This document shows positions 16,403 to 25,964 of a stretch of 64,000 nt of DNA, piece after piece; position 1 is the first letter of the stretch; each line of letters begins with the position of its first letter. The stretch spans positions 7,924 to 71,923 of the forward strand of contig JRFF01000036.1 of the NCBI GenBank assembly GCA_000753575.1, in the 5' to 3' direction. Below the pieces are notes generated by a model, which had not been told where the DNA came from, did no database searches, and saw nothing but the letters and a program-made list of their open reading frames with translations. The position numbers and the translations under genes are program-made. Origin of the DNA: Candidatus Izimoplasma sp. HR2 (lineage in GTDB: Bacteria > Bacillota_I > Bacilli_A > Izemoplasmatales > Izemoplasmataceae).

Positions 16403-17326
16403 TTATTTTCCTCCTTGTGCTGTATATTCATTACTAATCCTACTAGCTAACTTACAGTTATTGTAAACTAAAGCAATGTTTGATTTTAAAGAATCTCCTT
16501 TTGTTAATTCAACAATCTTACCTAGTAAATAAGGAGTTTGTTCTTTACCAATAATTCCTAACTTATCCATTTCAATTATCGCATCATCAATTACTTTACC
16601 AATTACTTCATTATTCATTGAGAATTCTAAAGGAATCGGATTAGTTACTAAAACCCCACCATTTAAATTAAGATCGTATTTAGTTTTTAAGACGTTTGCT
16701 ATTTCACGAGGTGTATCTATTTTGAAGTTAACATCAAATTTAGATACTCTACTATAAAAAGCAGGTAACATCTTAGTTTGATATCCAATAACAGGGACAC
16801 CTTTAGTTTCTAAGTATTCTAATGTTAAACCTAAATCTAAAATAGATTTAACTCCAGCACATACTACTAAAACATTAGTAATTGCCAGTTCTTCAAGGTC
16901 AGCTGAGATATCAAAACTAGTTTCAGCTCCTCTATGAACCCCACCAACTCCACCTGTCGCAAACACTTTAATTCCAGCTAAACTTGATATATACATAGTA
17001 GCTGACACTGTAGTTGCTCCATCAATTTTATTAGCTACATTATAAGCTATATCTCTTCTTGATGTTTTCATGATACCTGTTCCTGTTTTACCTAGGTAAT
17101 CAAGTTCTTCACTTGATAGTCCTATTTTTAACTTACCGTTTAAAATAGCTATAGTCGCAGGTATACTACCATTTTCTCTTACTATTTCTTCACAACGAAT
17201 TGCTGTTTCAACATTTTTAGGATATGGCATTCCATGTGATATTATTGTTGATTCTAATGCTACTATTGGTAATCCAATATCAATTGCATTTTGTACTTCT
17301 TTACTATATTCTATATAATTTTTCAT
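16403..17326 (-). CDS. psuG: pseudouridine-5'-phosphate glycosidase
   Basis: The 307-residue protein matches PsuG/IndA: PIVALESTIISHGMPYPKN near 20-38, FATGGVGGVHRGAE near 131-144, and GYQTKMLPAFY near 190-200. It breaks pseudouridine 5'-phosphate into uracil and ribose 5-phosphate. It overlaps psuK by four bases (ATGA). With the downstream dCMP deaminase the cluster is a pyrimidine salvage operon. The presence of rluD, which makes pseudouridine in rRNA, gives the substrate after RNA turnover. Confidence 0.93.
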   Translation of the reverse strand: MKNYIEYSKEVQNAIDIGLPIVALESTIISHGMPYPKNVETAIRCEEIVRENGSIPATIAILNGKLKIGLSSEELDYLGKTGTGIMKTSRRDIAYNVANKIDGATTVSATMYISSLAGIKVFATGGVGGVHRGAETSFDISADLEELAITNVLVVCAGVKSILDLGLTLEYLETKGVPVIGYQTKMLPAFYSRVSKFDVNFKIDTPREIANVLKTKYDLNLNGGVLVTNPIPLEFSMNNEVIGKVIDDAIIEMDKLGIIGKEQTPYLLGKIVELTKGDSLKSNIALVYNNCKLASRISNEYTAQGGK

Positions 17327-18225
17327 AGTTTATTCACCTCTTCTATATTTAAAAGTTCACTAGTTGAGTTATTTGAAGATAACGTAATATAAGCTACCTT
17401 AACCGCGAACTTAAGTTTTTCCATATCAGTTACACCTTTTAGCATCCCGTGAACATATCCACTAAGAAATGCATCACCTGCCCCTGTTGCATTAATGATA
17501 TTATCATGTTTAAGTGGTGTAATTACTTCTCTCTTCTCTTTTTTACTTAAAATAACGTCTTTATCTTGATTTGTAATTAAAAGCGTATTGGCGCCTTTTA
17601 AATGAAGTTCATTAATTTGATTTATAACCTCAGTTTCCATTGTTAATTCATTTAATTCAATTTGATTTAACTTAAGTACTGATATATAACTTAAATGATT
17701 TTTAAGTTTAACAACTTTATGAGCTGAGACAGCATCCATTACTATTGTTTTATCTTGATATGTACTAAGTAAATAATGAAGTGTTTCTTCACTTAAATTA
17801 TTATCAATAACAATCACATCAAACTTATTAATAAATTCCTTCTTAGTTTCAAAGAATTCTTTATTTAAATTATTAGTAATCTCCATATCATTTAACCCAA
17901 TAAAGAGATCATTATCTTTATCCATAACACCTAAATAGACACTATTGGATTCATTTTTAAGCTTTAATGATTCAGATAGATTAACACCCATTTCCTCTAA
18001 ACTACTGTATGCACTACGAGAAAAGTAATCATCCCCAAAGACAGTAATGAAATGGACATTATTTTCAAGTCTTTGTACATTTTCAACAATATTTCTACCT
18101 ACACCACCAAAAGCTATGTGAATCTTAGCTAGGTTAGAATCATGAAGACTGTAGTCACTATTAGACTTTGCGAATATATCAATATTCTGAGCACCTATTA
18201 TTAAAACATCACTCATATAACTCAC
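17323..18225 (-). CDS. psuK: pseudouridine kinase (PfkB family)
   Basis: This 300-residue PfkB-type kinase has the N-terminal FGGVGRNIVENVQRL substrate segment near 38-52 and the C-terminal NATGAGDAFLSGY signature near 245-257, with the catalytic Asp in GAGDA. It phosphorylates pseudouridine for PsuG, whose gene overlaps it by four bases; that pairing supports the substrate over ribose or fructose 6-phosphate. It starts directly after the msrA stop. Confidence 0.9.
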   Translation of the reverse strand: MSYMSDVLIIGAQNIDIFAKSNSDYSLHDSNLAKIHIAFGGVGRNIVENVQRLENNVHFITVFGDDYFSRSAYSSLEEMGVNLSESLKLKNESNSVYLGVMDKDNDLFIGLNDMEITNNLNKEFFETKKEFINKFDVIVIDNNLSEETLHYLLSTYQDKTIVMDAVSAHKVVKLKNHLSYISVLKLNQIELNELTMETEVINQINELHLKGANTLLITNQDKDVILSKKEKREVITPLKHDNIINATGAGDAFLSGYVHGMLKGVTDMEKLKFAVKVAYITLSSNNSTSELLNIEEVNKL

Positions 18226-18711
18226 CTACTTTATATTTTTATAACTTTCTAAATCGACATGGCAGTAGCCATGTTTATTTTTATTTAAATAATCTTGATG
18301 ATACTCTTCAGCAATAAAGAATTCAAGATTGGTTTTTAGTTCAATAACAATAGCTTTTTGATATTCATTTTGTCTAATGTTTATATAGCTATGAATAAAA
18401 TCAAGCATCTCAGCACTATAGTTATAAATACCAGTACGATACTGAATACCTTTATCATTACCTTGTTTATTAATTAATGTTGGATCAATGATATTAAATA
18501 GATGATCTAGTAATTTCTTAAATGAAATTATATCTTCATCAAATCTAATATATACAGCCTCAGCGTGGCCACTAGCGTTACAAACTTCTTCATAACTAGT
18601 CTGTCCTTCACCAGCAATGTATCCAACCTCTGTGTTAGTTACACCCTCTAACTGTTTAAAATAAGCTTCTACTCCCCAAAAACATCCACCTGCGAATACG
18701 ATTGATTTCAT
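18226..18711 (-). CDS. msrA: peptide methionine sulfoxide reductase A
   Basis: The 161-residue protein from the ATG at 18711 has the MsrA active site AGGCFWGVEA with Cys10. It also has QYRTGIYN, HQDYLNKN and a C-terminal HGYCHVD with a likely resolving Cys. It repairs the S-form of methionine sulfoxide. GGAGG lies eight bases upstream of the chosen ATG; a longer frame to 18726 lacks a ribosome site. It heads the psuK-psuG run. Confidence 0.95.
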   Translation of the reverse strand: MKSIVFAGGCFWGVEAYFKQLEGVTNTEVGYIAGEGQTSYEEVCNASGHAEAVYIRFDEDIISFKKLLDHLFNIIDPTLINKQGNDKGIQYRTGIYNYSAEMLDFIHSYINIRQNEYQKAIVIELKTNLEFFIAEEYHQDYLNKNKHGYCHVDLESYKNIK

Positions 18712-18838
18712 ACGTTTGTCCTCCAATATAATTTCTTTTATTAAAGCCGTTTTACTATCAGTATATAATTCTCTATCAATGTTATTGTTCTTAATTAATT
18801 TTCAAAATTTATATTATAGTTCTTTAACTCTTAGTAGT

Positions 18839-19522
18839 TTACTCAATGATTTGATTCACTATATAACTAGCCATTATAATCCCCGCAGTTGCAGGTACAA
18901 AGCTATTTGATGAAGGATTACTTACTTCGTTATCTACTTTAAATGGAACTTCCTTCGAATAGACAACTGGGACTTTACCATTTATTCTTAAGCTTCTTAA
19001 TTTCTTTCTAATTACTTTCGCAATAGGATCATAACTAGTTTTAGATATTTCACTTATTTCAATTAATTCAGGATGAAGTTTATTTCCCATTCCCATGGAT
19101 GAAATAATTGGAATATTATTACTTAGTGCTTCTTTTATAATGTCAATTTTAAATGTGACAGTATCAATTGCGTCACATATAAAATCTAATTTATGGTTTA
19201 ATATTTTAGATTTCGTATCTAGGTTATAAAACTCATGATACGTCGTTATCTTTAAATCAGGGTTAATATCTAATAATCTTTCTTTCATCACTTCTACTTT
19301 AGGTTTCCCTACAGTACTACTTAACGCAATTATTTGACGGTTAACATTTGTTAAATCAACAACACTTTTATCAACTATAATTAATTCACCTATACCACTT
19401 CTTGCGAGTGTTTCACAAGCGTGTCCACCAACTCCACCTATACCTAATACTAAAACTGTGCTATTAGATAGCAACTTAAATTTAGTGTTTCCAATTTGTT
19501 CAATTGTTCTTTTAAATCTCAT
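18839..19522 (-). CDS. tcdA: tRNA threonylcarbamoyladenosine dehydratase
   Basis: TcdA (CsdL/YgdL) is a 227-residue E1-like ThiF-fold enzyme. The N-terminal nucleotide-binding loop is LVLGIGGVGGHACE near 29-42, then IVDKSVVDLTNVNRQI near 49-64. The C-terminal part has the CDAIDTV and SSMGMGNK segments of the family. It cyclises t6A37 of tRNA using ATP. mtaB elsewhere in the window modifies the same nucleotide. It is followed by a 112-base gap before msrA and preceded by a membrane-protein gene 39 bases away. Confidence 0.9.
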   Translation of the reverse strand: MRFKRTIEQIGNTKFKLLSNSTVLVLGIGGVGGHACETLARSGIGELIIVDKSVVDLTNVNRQIIALSSTVGKPKVEVMKERLLDINPDLKITTYHEFYNLDTKSKILNHKLDFICDAIDTVTFKIDIIKEALSNNIPIISSMGMGNKLHPELIEISEISKTSYDPIAKVIRKKLRSLRINGKVPVVYSKEVPFKVDNEVSNPSSNSFVPATAGIIMASYIVNQIIE

Positions 19523-19561
19523 AATTGTGTCCTCTTAGAAAAATGACTACCAAGGCAGCCA

Positions 19562-19990
19562 TTATCTTTTCAATAAGTTTATGTTAAAGTATTTTTGACC
19601 TACTGCGTACAGTAAGAGATAAGTAATTAAGAATAATGGAATAATAATATGTGGGACATAAATCTCTTTTCCACCTAAGTAAATAAAGAGTATCCCTATG
19701 CCAAGTATTCCAAAAGCCGAAATAATAATTAGCCATAGGAATTCTTTAGAATACGATGGCTTTAATCTTCTTTGAAAATGATCTCTAGTTATTAAAATAA
19801 ATGTTAGTCCAACTATAAAAGTTAATGCTGCTATTATATCCGCAACTAAAATAATTCTATTTGCGCTAGTGACTAAATGAAGATCAAATATATAAGCAAA
19901 AACAACTAGTATTGGCACTAATAATATACTAAATGAATTAAATAGAATCAGGTTTATTTGGAATAAGTTATAAACTTTTTTTCTTTTCAT
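19562..19990 (-). CDS. hypothetical four-helix membrane protein
   Basis: The 142-residue protein has four predicted membrane helices (about 11-33, 45-67, 81-105, 111-130) and a basic N-terminus (MKRKKVYN). No family is recognised. It overlaps the upstream AI-2E-type transporter gene by one base, so it is coupled to it. Confidence 0.65.
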   Translation of the reverse strand: MKRKKVYNLFQINLILFNSFSILLVPILVVFAYIFDLHLVTSANRIILVADIIAALTFIVGLTFILITRDHFQRRLKPSYSKEFLWLIIISAFGILGIGILFIYLGGKEIYVPHIIIPLFLITYLLLYAVGQKYFNINLLKR

Positions 19991-21141
19991 TATGCTTTAG
20001 TTGCGGCAGGTGGTGCATTGCCCTCATTGATTTTAAGTAATTCTTTTTTCTCTTTATAGAATTCAATTAAAACTCTAATTGTAGCTGCAATAGGCGAAGC
20101 GAATATTACACCTAATGTTCCAAATAAACTTCCGAAGAATAAAATTGATACGATAATTATTAATGGGTGAATCGATAGTTGTCTACCCATAATGATTGGT
20201 TGGAATATATTCCCTTCAATAAATTGAAGTCCAACATTAACACCAACAACAAATAATGGATTTACCCCTCCTGGTTGATCTCTAGTGATTACTGTGTAAA
20301 TTACAACAGGAATCATCGCGATAATTGCACCAAAGTAAGGAATAATGTTAGTTACACCAACAATTAATCCAAAGATAAAGAAATATTTTAATCCAATTAA
20401 TTTATAAATAATTGTAGCTACAGTACCAATTGCAACCATTAAGAATAATTGCCCTCGTACATAAGCTCCAACTGTTTGATTTAAACGTGATCCAAGTTCA
20501 CTTGTTCCTTTTTCATATTTAGTAGGAATTATTGAACGTAATGAATCATTTACTAGTTCATAATCTAATAAGTAGAACAGTAATAAGATTGGTAAGATGA
20601 AGATAATTGTAATAATACTAAGCATTGTACTAGAAACTCTTGATGATAAATTATCAGCAGCATCAGCAATAGTTGTTTCAACTAACCCTGAATCGTTAAT
20701 AGTATCCGCTAACCAATCATAAACTTCTTGTCCAAAAATAAAATTAGTTTTGAAGTCACCTTTGAAGTAATCAGAGATCGCGTCATAATCGCCTCCTGGT
20801 TCAAAGAACTCAGCTACTTGATCTAAAACAAATGGAGTAATGTAGTAAAACATAAGTCCAATAACTACAGCTGTTCCGATGTAAACAACAGTAACACTAA
20901 GACCACGTGGTCCTACTCCTCTTCGTTCTAGTAATTTGATTATTGGATATATAACAAGTGATATTAACCAAGCCAATGCAACAGGTACTAATACTGATCC
21001 AATAGCACCTAATATTTTACTCCAAACAGAACTAAATTGACTTGCCATATATAAAACAGCTAAAAATAATAGAATAATACCTAATACTTTTAGGGCCTTG
21101 TTTAATGTTTTATCGCTAAGTAGTTTATTTTTTTCATCCAT
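19990..21141 (-). CDS. AI-2E family transporter / permease
   Basis: This 383-residue polytopic protein has seven to eight membrane segments in the order of the AI-2E transporter family (formerly UPF0118). The C-terminal segment with VTNIIPYFGAIIAMIPV and GNIFQPIIMGRQLSIHPL is the family signature. Members export autoinducer-2 or act as sodium/proton antiporters; the substrate here is not deducible. It starts about 50 bases from the end of aspS and may be in the hisS-aspS transcript. Confidence 0.88.
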   Translation of the reverse strand: MDEKNKLLSDKTLNKALKVLGIILLFLAVLYMASQFSSVWSKILGAIGSVLVPVALAWLISLVIYPIIKLLERRGVGPRGLSVTVVYIGTAVVIGLMFYYITPFVLDQVAEFFEPGGDYDAISDYFKGDFKTNFIFGQEVYDWLADTINDSGLVETTIADAADNLSSRVSSTMLSIITIIFILPILLLFYLLDYELVNDSLRSIIPTKYEKGTSELGSRLNQTVGAYVRGQLFLMVAIGTVATIIYKLIGLKYFFIFGLIVGVTNIIPYFGAIIAMIPVVIYTVITRDQPGGVNPLFVVGVNVGLQFIEGNIFQPIIMGRQLSIHPLIIIVSILFFGSLFGTLGVIFASPIAATIRVLIEFYKEKKELLKINEGNAPPAATKA

Positions 21142-21195
21142 CTTCTCACGTCCTTCAACTCATTTAATTATATCATAAATATTATATATATAAAA

Positions 21196-22944
21196 TTATT
21201 TAGTAGTTTTAATAGATAATTCATTTAATTGTTCACTCGCAACTCTACTTGGCGCAGAAGTTAATAAACACTGTGCACTATTCGTTTTCGGGAATGCGAC
21301 AACATCTCTAATATTTTCTGTGTGTACTAATAACATGATTAATCTGTCTAGTCCAAAGGCAATTCCACCGTGAGGAGGAGTTCCATATTTAAGAGCATCA
21401 AGCAAGAAACCAAATTTTGCTTGTTGTTCTTCTTTACTAATTCCTAAGATATCAAATACTTGATTTTGAACAGCTTCTTTATGAATTCTAATACTTCCTC
21501 CACCAAGCTCTTGTCCCTGAACTACAAGGTCATAGCAATAAGCAATTGCTTTAGAAGGATCAGTTTCTAATAATTCAACATCTTCATCTTTAACCATTGT
21601 GAAAGGATGATGAAGACTGAAATATCTACTATGTTCTTCTTTATATTCAAACATTGGCCAATCAACTACCCATATAAAATCATAATCTTCATTACTATAT
21701 AGTTTTTGTTCTTTAGCAATGTGATTTCTTAAATTACCTAGTGATTGATTAACAATGCTTTCTTTATCACTAACTATTAATAGTAAATCTCCATTTTCCA
21801 TTTTAGCTTGTTCAATTATTTTCGCTTGTTGTTCTTCATTTAAAAACTTAATGATTCCTCCACCTAAAACTCCATCATTAAGTTTTAAGAAAGCAAGTCC
21901 ACGAGCTCTGAATTTTTTAACAAAATCAGTTAGTTTATCAATACCTTTTCTACTGTATAAATTAGCTCCATTTTTAACAGTAATAGACTTAACTATTCCA
22001 CCATTATCAATGTTTGAAGTAAATACTCCAAAGCTAGTCGTACTAGCAAGTTCAGTAATATTAGTTAGATGCATATCGAATCTAGTATCTGGCTTATCTA
22101 CACCGTATTTATCCATAGCTTCTTTATAAGTAATTATTGGGAAAGCATCAGTTAAATCTACATTTTTTACTTTCTTCATAACATGTTTAATCATTCTTTC
22201 ACTTATATCTAAAATCTCATCTTGACCCATAAAACTAGTCTCAATATCAATTTGTGTAAATTCAGGTTGTCTATCACTTCTTAAATCTTCATCTCTAAAG
22301 CACTTAGCAATTTGATAATATCTTTCAAATCCAGATACCATTAATAACTGTTTAAAGATTTGAGGTGATTGAGGTAAAGCATAAAACTCTCCACCATTTA
22401 TTCTTGAAGGTACTAAATAATCACGTGCACCTTCAGGAGTACTTTTAGTTAAAATAGGTGTTTCAAATTCAATAAATGCTTCATTATTTAAGAATTCACG
22501 AACAGCAGTTGTTGCTTGATGTCTTACTAAAAACGTATTTTGCATCACTGGTCTTCTTAAATCTAAGTATCTATATTTTAGTCTTACTTCTTCTAAAGCA
22601 TCAGTTTCATCTGCAATAATTAGCGGTGTAGTTACAGCGTCATTCAAGATATTCATCTCAGATACTTCTACTTCAATATCACCTGTAGGTATATTCTTAT
22701 TTTTCGAAGCTCTTTCAATTACTTTACCAGTTACTTCTAAAACATATTCATTTTTAATTTCTAATGTTTTAGCATATAAAGGTGAATCAGGATTAAAAGC
22801 TAGTTGTGTGATTCCATGGATATCACGAAGATCAATAAATACTAATCCTCCTAAGTCTCTTTTTTTGGAAACCCACCCTTTTAATACAACACTTTGTCCA
22901 ATATTATTTATATTTAATTCTCCGTTATTATTAGTTCTTTTCAT
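21196..22944 (-). CDS. aspS: aspartyl-tRNA synthetase
   Basis: The class II synthetase of 582 residues has an N-terminal anticodon-binding OB fold (VLKGWVSKKRDLGGLVFIDL), the bacterial GAD insertion and the class II motifs: FIEFETPILTKSTPEGARDY (motif 1 region), FRDEDLRSDRQPEFTQID (motif 2) and GIAFGLDRLIML (motif 3). AAAGGAG lies nine bases before the ATG at 22944. It begins 17 bases after the hisS stop; both depend on the T-box leader at 24304-24530. Confidence 0.97.
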   Translation of the reverse strand: MKRTNNNGELNINNIGQSVVLKGWVSKKRDLGGLVFIDLRDIHGITQLAFNPDSPLYAKTLEIKNEYVLEVTGKVIERASKNKNIPTGDIEVEVSEMNILNDAVTTPLIIADETDALEEVRLKYRYLDLRRPVMQNTFLVRHQATTAVREFLNNEAFIEFETPILTKSTPEGARDYLVPSRINGGEFYALPQSPQIFKQLLMVSGFERYYQIAKCFRDEDLRSDRQPEFTQIDIETSFMGQDEILDISERMIKHVMKKVKNVDLTDAFPIITYKEAMDKYGVDKPDTRFDMHLTNITELASTTSFGVFTSNIDNGGIVKSITVKNGANLYSRKGIDKLTDFVKKFRARGLAFLKLNDGVLGGGIIKFLNEEQQAKIIEQAKMENGDLLLIVSDKESIVNQSLGNLRNHIAKEQKLYSNEDYDFIWVVDWPMFEYKEEHSRYFSLHHPFTMVKDEDVELLETDPSKAIAYCYDLVVQGQELGGGSIRIHKEAVQNQVFDILGISKEEQQAKFGFLLDALKYGTPPHGGIAFGLDRLIMLLVHTENIRDVVAFPKTNSAQCLLTSAPSRVASEQLNELSIKTTK

Positions 22945-22961
22945 CTTTCTATTCTCCTTTA

Positions 22962-24293
22962 TTAGCAACTACAAGCTCCTGATTCGTTTTCACAATCTTC
23001 ATCACAATCATGTTCTTCTTGTGCTGGATTCATTAATTCTGTGATTATATGATTGTATAACTTATGTTTATTTATTCTTACTTCTTGTTTAGTAAGTTGA
23101 TCTTTAATATTAATCATTTCTTCTTCTTTTTCTTTTTCACCGTAAATCGCGATAAATCTAGCATTTAAAAAATCTGCTTGTTTAAATTTACCTTTCATTG
23201 CTTTATCTAAAAAGTCAATATCACTTGATAATCCACCAAGACGACATCTATTTAATATAGCCATTCCATCTTCTTTTTGTTCTTCTCCGAGGATCATTAA
23301 ATATAAATGTACGAACTTAGGATCTCCTTCAAAGTTGATGCTTTCAAGAGCAAACATTAATCTTTCAAGTCCAAATGAGAAACCAACACCAGGCACGTCA
23401 GGTCCACCTAAACTTTTAACTAAATTGTTATATCTTCCACCACCACATATTGTGTTTTGAGCTCCTAGAGTTTCTAAGTTAGCATTAACTTCAAATACAG
23501 TATGAGTATAATAGTCAAATCCTCTAACAAGATTTTTGTCTACTATATATTTAATCCCCATACTATTTAAATATTTAACAACTCCATCAAAATGTTGTTT
23601 TGATGTTTCATTTAAATAATCAATAGGCTTAGGTGCATTTTTAAGCAATTCAGTATCTTTGTCAACTTTACAATCTAAGATACGTAAAGGATTTTTAATA
23701 TATCTAGTTTGACAGTCTTTACATAAAGTAGTTATATCTTTTTTTAAATATTTAACAAGTGCTTCTTTATGTAGAGCTTTTGATTCTTCATCACCTATTG
23801 TATTAATATGAACTTCAACATCATCAATTTTCAGTGCTTTTAAAACACTAACTGCATAGCTAATAATTTCTGCATCAAGCATTGGACTATTACTACCAAA
23901 AGCTTCAGCTCCAAACTGTACAAACTGACGATATCTTCCCTTTTGAGGACGTTCATATCTAAACATATTTCCAATATAATAAAGTTTCTGTACAGGCACT
24001 TTATCAGCATATAATTTATTCTCAATATAACTACGAACTACTCCAGCAGTTCCTTCAGGACGTAAAGTATTTTTACGTTTACCTCGATCAATGAAATCAT
24101 AAGTTTCTTTAGATACTACATCGGTATCTTCACCAACACCTCTATGGAATAACTCTGTATTCTCAAAGATTGGTGTTCTTATTTCACTATAGTTATATAA
24201 CTTACTTACATTTCTTATTGTTCTTTCTAGACTTTGCCATTTACCTGTTTCACTTGGTAGTAAATCGTAAGTCCCTTTCATCTTTTGAAACAT
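22962..24293 (-). CDS. hisS: histidyl-tRNA synthetase with Cys-rich tail
   Basis: The 443-residue class II synthetase has motif 1 near YSEIRTPIFENTELFHRGVGE, motif 2 near FRYERPQKGRYRQFVQFGAE, and the histidine-binding LVRGFDYYTHTVFE. The C-terminal anticodon-binding domain follows. The last 20 residues form an acidic, Cys-rich tail (HDCDEDCENESGACSC) that Bacillus HisS lacks. This may bind a metal. The chosen ATG has AAAGGAG seven bases upstream. It is controlled by the T-box. Confidence 0.95.
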   Translation of the reverse strand: MFQKMKGTYDLLPSETGKWQSLERTIRNVSKLYNYSEIRTPIFENTELFHRGVGEDTDVVSKETYDFIDRGKRKNTLRPEGTAGVVRSYIENKLYADKVPVQKLYYIGNMFRYERPQKGRYRQFVQFGAEAFGSNSPMLDAEIISYAVSVLKALKIDDVEVHINTIGDEESKALHKEALVKYLKKDITTLCKDCQTRYIKNPLRILDCKVDKDTELLKNAPKPIDYLNETSKQHFDGVVKYLNSMGIKYIVDKNLVRGFDYYTHTVFEVNANLETLGAQNTICGGGRYNNLVKSLGGPDVPGVGFSFGLERLMFALESINFEGDPKFVHLYLMILGEEQKEDGMAILNRCRLGGLSSDIDFLDKAMKGKFKQADFLNARFIAIYGEKEKEEEMINIKDQLTKQEVRINKHKLYNHIITELMNPAQEEHDCDEDCENESGACSC

Positions 24294-24303
24294 CAAATCA
24301 CTC

Positions 24304-24530
24304 CTTTATAATAAAAAAATCGCCCTAAATCTAAGGGCGAAATATATCCGCGGTACCACCTTAGTTCCTAGTACAACTAGGCCCTCATACTCGTAACGTG
24401 AGTAGTCGTCTTTTTCTACTATTTTCAAAAAAGCCCTCAAAAGTGTCTTCGTTAACTCTTAATGTAGATACTTTCACCAGTTGTATCTTTCTCTTTCCAT
24501 TAGTTTTTTAACTACTTTTCTTTATCATTG
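24304..24530 (-). promoter_or_regulatory. T-box leader of hisS-aspS
   Basis: On the minus strand the conserved T-box AAGGTGGTACCGCGG is followed by a terminator stem CGCCCTTAGATTTAGGGCG and seven U, ending 25 bases before hisS. Upstream is a Stem I region with AAAGAGAAAGATAC, CTGGTGAAAG and GTATC. The likely specifier loop reads GAAGACAC (GACAC is complement of 24443-24447). It contains GAC (Asp) and, shifted by two, CAC (His), which fits an operon of hisS and aspS. Uncharged tRNA binding would favour read-through. Confidence 0.92.
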
Positions 24531-24552
24531 GTTTACATTGTTGATTATACAG

Positions 24553-25161
24553 TTAAATGCCCTCATAGTCAACTTTAAAAGCTTGTTTAAATTCTTTAAC
24601 CCAAGTTACTTTACCACCAAAATAATCTTCTTTTGTAATTGATGCAACTCCTTCATCAATTATTTTACCATCATAGTTTTTAAATTTGTTTCTTAAAATT
24701 CCTTCAAAAGTAAACTCTAATTTCTCACAAACCCTTTTACTACGCTCATTAAACAGGAAATATCCATAAGCTAATCTACTAAGATGTAAAATCTCAAATC
24801 CATAAATTATTACAGCTTTTGCTGCTTCAGTCATTATACCTTTATTCCAATAATTTGGACTAAGCACAAACCCAATTTCAGCTTTATACTCTTTATATGT
24901 ATGAATCTCAATAGTACCAACCATTTTATTATGTTCTTTATAATGGATAGCATAAATACCTGGTTGTCCATATTCACGTTTCTTTATAGCGTATTTTATG
25001 AATTCATCAGTTTCATCTGTTGAAACGTGAGGTTTCCATCCAGCATTAGGTCCAACAAGTGGACTTGATGCATATTCAAAAATATCATCAATATCTAACA
25101 ATGATATTTCTTTTAATATTAGTCTTTTTGTTTCTAGTCTTGGTAATAATAATTTATTCAT
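24553..25161 (-). CDS. GNAT acetyltransferase (RimJ/RimL type)
   Basis: The 202-residue protein begins LPRLETKRLILKEISLLD, the typical start of RimJ/RimL-like N-acetyltransferases. The acetyl-CoA region is IGFVLSPNYWNKGIMTEAAKAVIIYGF near 94-120, then NERSKRVCEKLEFTFEG. It would acetylate a protein N-terminus or small molecule; the target is unknown. AAAGGAG lies before its ATG, and it starts four bases after the upstream acetyltransferase gene. Confidence 0.85.
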   Translation of the reverse strand: MNKLLLPRLETKRLILKEISLLDIDDIFEYASSPLVGPNAGWKPHVSTDETDEFIKYAIKKREYGQPGIYAIHYKEHNKMVGTIEIHTYKEYKAEIGFVLSPNYWNKGIMTEAAKAVIIYGFEILHLSRLAYGYFLFNERSKRVCEKLEFTFEGILRNKFKNYDGKIIDEGVASITKEDYFGGKVTWVKEFKQAFKVDYEGI

Positions 25162-25165
25162 AATT

Positions 25166-25960
25166 TTACTCCTTTTTAAGCATTACCCATTTATCAACAT
25201 CTTTAAATCCAAGTCTCTTATAAATGTTTCCTGCCTTAGGATTATCGTAAAATAAACATAAATATTTATTCTTTTCATCAAAATATTCTCTCATTAATTC
25301 TTTCATTAAAATAGTAGCAAGACCTCTACCTCTTGCTTCTTTTAGTGTTGCTACTGCAACTACCATGGCACTTTTTGTAGTTTCAGCAGTTGTTGCAACA
25401 GTTGATAATATCTTACCATCTTCTTCAATAAATAAAGTAGAACCCATTTTTAATGCAATTAATTTACCACTTATATATTCATCTTTTGTTTTCTTTTCAT
25501 ATCCAAATTCTTCAATAGTAGCTAAGATATCATATAGTTTCCCACAATGTTCTTTAGTAGAAGCTTTAATTGCTTTATATTCGTTATTAATAGTTTCTTC
25601 TTCTAAAGTGTACGCTTCACAAAAATACATTGGTTGGAGCTTGAAGTCATTAAAGTAAGGAATTATCTTATCAAAAACACTTTGTGCTCCACTTAAAAAT
25701 TTAAAGTCGTGTTTTGCGAAAATCTTTAACCACTCTACATTAAAAGTTCTACCATGCGCATAGAAAATACTATTTTCTCTATAAAATAATAATACAGCAA
25801 CATAGTTGTTATCTTCATCAAATTCTCCGTATAAAGATTGGAAATCTCTTCCAAATCCAAATGCTTCAACATCACCAATAATAAAAATATTTAGTGATCC
25901 TTCAACGTATAAATATTTTAGTAGTGAATCTCTATCTGTTTCAGTTAATTTTCTAATCAT
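25166..25960 (-). CDS. GNAT acetyltransferase
   Basis: From the ATG at 25960 (MIRKLTETDRDSLLKYL) the protein has 264 residues. The C-terminal half is a GNAT domain with VVAVATLKEARGRGLATILMKEL (acetyl-CoA loop) and NPKAGNIYKRLGFKD. The N-terminal half is a second, degenerate GNAT-like unit with GSLNIFIIGDVEAFGF. It starts two bases after the dtd stop. Substrate unknown. Confidence 0.8.
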   Translation of the reverse strand: MIRKLTETDRDSLLKYLYVEGSLNIFIIGDVEAFGFGRDFQSLYGEFDEDNNYVAVLLFYRENSIFYAHGRTFNVEWLKIFAKHDFKFLSGAQSVFDKIIPYFNDFKLQPMYFCEAYTLEEETINNEYKAIKASTKEHCGKLYDILATIEEFGYEKKTKDEYISGKLIALKMGSTLFIEEDGKILSTVATTAETTKSAMVVAVATLKEARGRGLATILMKELMREYFDEKNKYLCLFYDNPKAGNIYKRLGFKDVDKWVMLKKE

Positions 25961-25964
25961 ATTA

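Noticed and set aside
18727-18838. 6S RNA in the gap beside tcdA
   Set aside because: The gap is only 112 bases and shows no long imperfect hairpin.
21755-22129. Plus-strand frame of 124 codons
   Set aside because: Opposite aspS; no ribosome site or recognisable domain.
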